Below are positions 63,328 to 64,000 of a stretch of 64,000 nt of DNA, in pieces. The stretch lies in the NCBI RefSeq assembly GCF_036287235.1, contig NZ_CP142850.1, positions 1,691,127-1,755,126 on the forward strand, read 5' to 3'. Position 1 is the first letter of the stretch; every line of letters begins with the position of its first letter. The stretch comes from Exiguobacterium sp. 9-2. GTDB taxonomy: Bacteria > Bacillota > Bacilli > Exiguobacteriales > Exiguobacteriaceae. The notes beneath the pieces are model-generated. The model saw only the letters and a program-made list of their open reading frames with translations, had not been told where the DNA came from and did not search any database. The position numbers and the translations under genes are program-made.

Positions 63328-63611
63328 TGTTCGATATTTTTATCTATATCGCACTCGGGGGTGTCTTCCTCTCGATGCTCGGTCTATTCTACCGTGTCAT
63401 TAAAGGTCCAAGTGTTGCGGATCGAGTCATTGCGCTGGATTCGATTGGTATCAGCTTGATTTCGATTGTCGGTCTTGTCTCAATCATCTTACGGACGAGC
63501 GACTACCTCGAAGTCATTCTTTTGATTGGTATCCTTGCCTTCATCGGTACGGTTGCCTTTTCAAAATATATCGAGAAAGGAGAGATCATCGAACGTGATC
63601 GCAATCAATGA
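63327..63611 (+). CDS. mrpF: Mrp antiporter subunit F
   Basis: A 94-residue, three-helix protein: FYRVIKGPSVADRVIALDSIGISLISIVGL is the MrpF motif. ATG at 63327 overlaps the mrpE stop (TGATG coupling); a GTG one codon earlier is possible. GGAGG lies ten bases upstream. Confidence 0.93.
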   Translation: MFDIFIYIALGGVFLSMLGLFYRVIKGPSVADRVIALDSIGISLISIVGLVSIILRTSDYLEVILLIGILAFIGTVAFSKYIEKGEIIERDRNQ

Positions 63612-63969
63612 ATGGATCGTCGCGGTCTTTGCCTTGCTCGGTATGGGATTTAGTCTCGTTACCGCGCTCGGTTTGATCCGCTTACCCGATGTCTATACGC
63701 GTGCGCATGCCGCATCTAAAAGTGCGACATTAGGCGTCATGTCGATTTTGATCGGCGTCATTATTTATTTCGTCACTGAAGATGGATTTTTCTCCTCTCG
63801 TGTCGTGCTTGGTATCCTATTCGTACTCATCACGGCACCGATTGGTGGACATTTAATTGCGCGTGCTGCTTACTATAGCGACGTGCCATTATGGAAATCG
63901 TCTGTCCGTGACGACCTGTCTAAGAATAAAGAACATGTGGAACCGAAGAAACGCCAAGATGACATGTGA
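63595..63969 (+). CDS. mrpG: Mrp antiporter subunit G
   Basis: A 124-residue membrane protein, same size as Bacillus MrpG: VTALGLIRLPDVYTRAHAASKSATLGVMSILIGVIIYF. Starts at GTG 63595 inside the mrpF end (17-base overlap); an upstream frame to 63526 is unlike MrpG. Closes the operon. The polar tail KNKEHVEPKKRQDDM is cytoplasmic-looking. No terminator is complete before the window ends. Confidence 0.93.
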   Translation: MIAINEWIVAVFALLGMGFSLVTALGLIRLPDVYTRAHAASKSATLGVMSILIGVIIYFVTEDGFFSSRVVLGILFVLITAPIGGHLIARAAYYSDVPLWKSSVRDDLSKNKEHVEPKKRQDDM

Positions 63970-64000
63970 GTATATCGACATGACAAAACCCTCGCTTCCG

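Overview
The window looks like chromosome from a low-to-moderate GC Gram-positive bacterium of the order Bacillales. The best match I can suggest is Exiguobacterium. The reasons are strong AGGAGG-type ribosome binding sites, a Bacillus-type seven-gene Mrp antiporter operon, a two-GTPase DynA dynamin, KhtTU, a BglP-type PTS, GuaC with a PurR box, and few mobile elements. The genus is inferred from gene content. I see no rRNA, tRNA, CRISPR array, prophage or intact insertion sequence.

Layout. 1-6.8 kb: a cut-off NhaK-type Na+/H+ antiporter, a WYL-domain repressor divergent from a DHFR/RibD-like reductase across a perfect operator-like palindrome, an abrB-khtT-khtU potassium efflux operon, an acetyltransferase, an MFS exporter and a DUF402 protein. 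6.8-11.1 kb: a beta-glucoside unit (bglP and 6-phospho-beta-glucosidase) divergent from a GntR/UTRA regulator. 11.1-16.4 kb: small membrane proteins, a ProP-type transporter and a translationally coupled MBL-fold / P-loop kinase / HAD phosphatase operon. 16.7-23.2 kb: the most accessory-looking part, with a cysteine-free Rrf2 regulator, an orphan multidomain histidine kinase followed by a small unknown protein, a cysteine hydrolase and an M14-like peptidase, then a manganese catalase with two CotF-like proteins behind a SigB-like promoter. 23.2-30.4 kb: metabolic and hypothetical genes, including a 55-residue membrane protein. 30.4-34.5 kb: a non-coding patch of nested inverted repeats, then two paralogous PaaK-like adenylating enzymes around an AraC/GyrI-like regulator. 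34.7-44.8 kb: a large SDR protein, DynA, LysR, CorA, an FAD oxidase and a CsaA-like protein. 44.8-49.4 kb: egtB-egtD (ergothioneine-type), guaC, a NUDIX hydrolase and an acetyltransferase. 49.5-57.8 kb: a sigma region 2-only protein, a cold-shock protein, serC-serA-DUF1015, a GH13 amylase and a YeeI/YebC protein. 58.2-64 kb: the complete mrpABCDEFG operon.

Shared themes are ion and pH homeostasis (NhaK-like, KhtTU, CorA, Mrp), redox defence (manganese catalase, EgtBD, DCC protein, oxidoreductases) and stress adaptation (cold-shock protein, SigB-like promoter, ProP). Most genes sit in one- to four-gene operons closed by clear intrinsic terminators, often shared by convergent genes. The least explained parts are the Rrf2/histidine-kinase island, the PaaK pair, the sigma region 2-only protein and the DUF1015 partner of serine biosynthesis.
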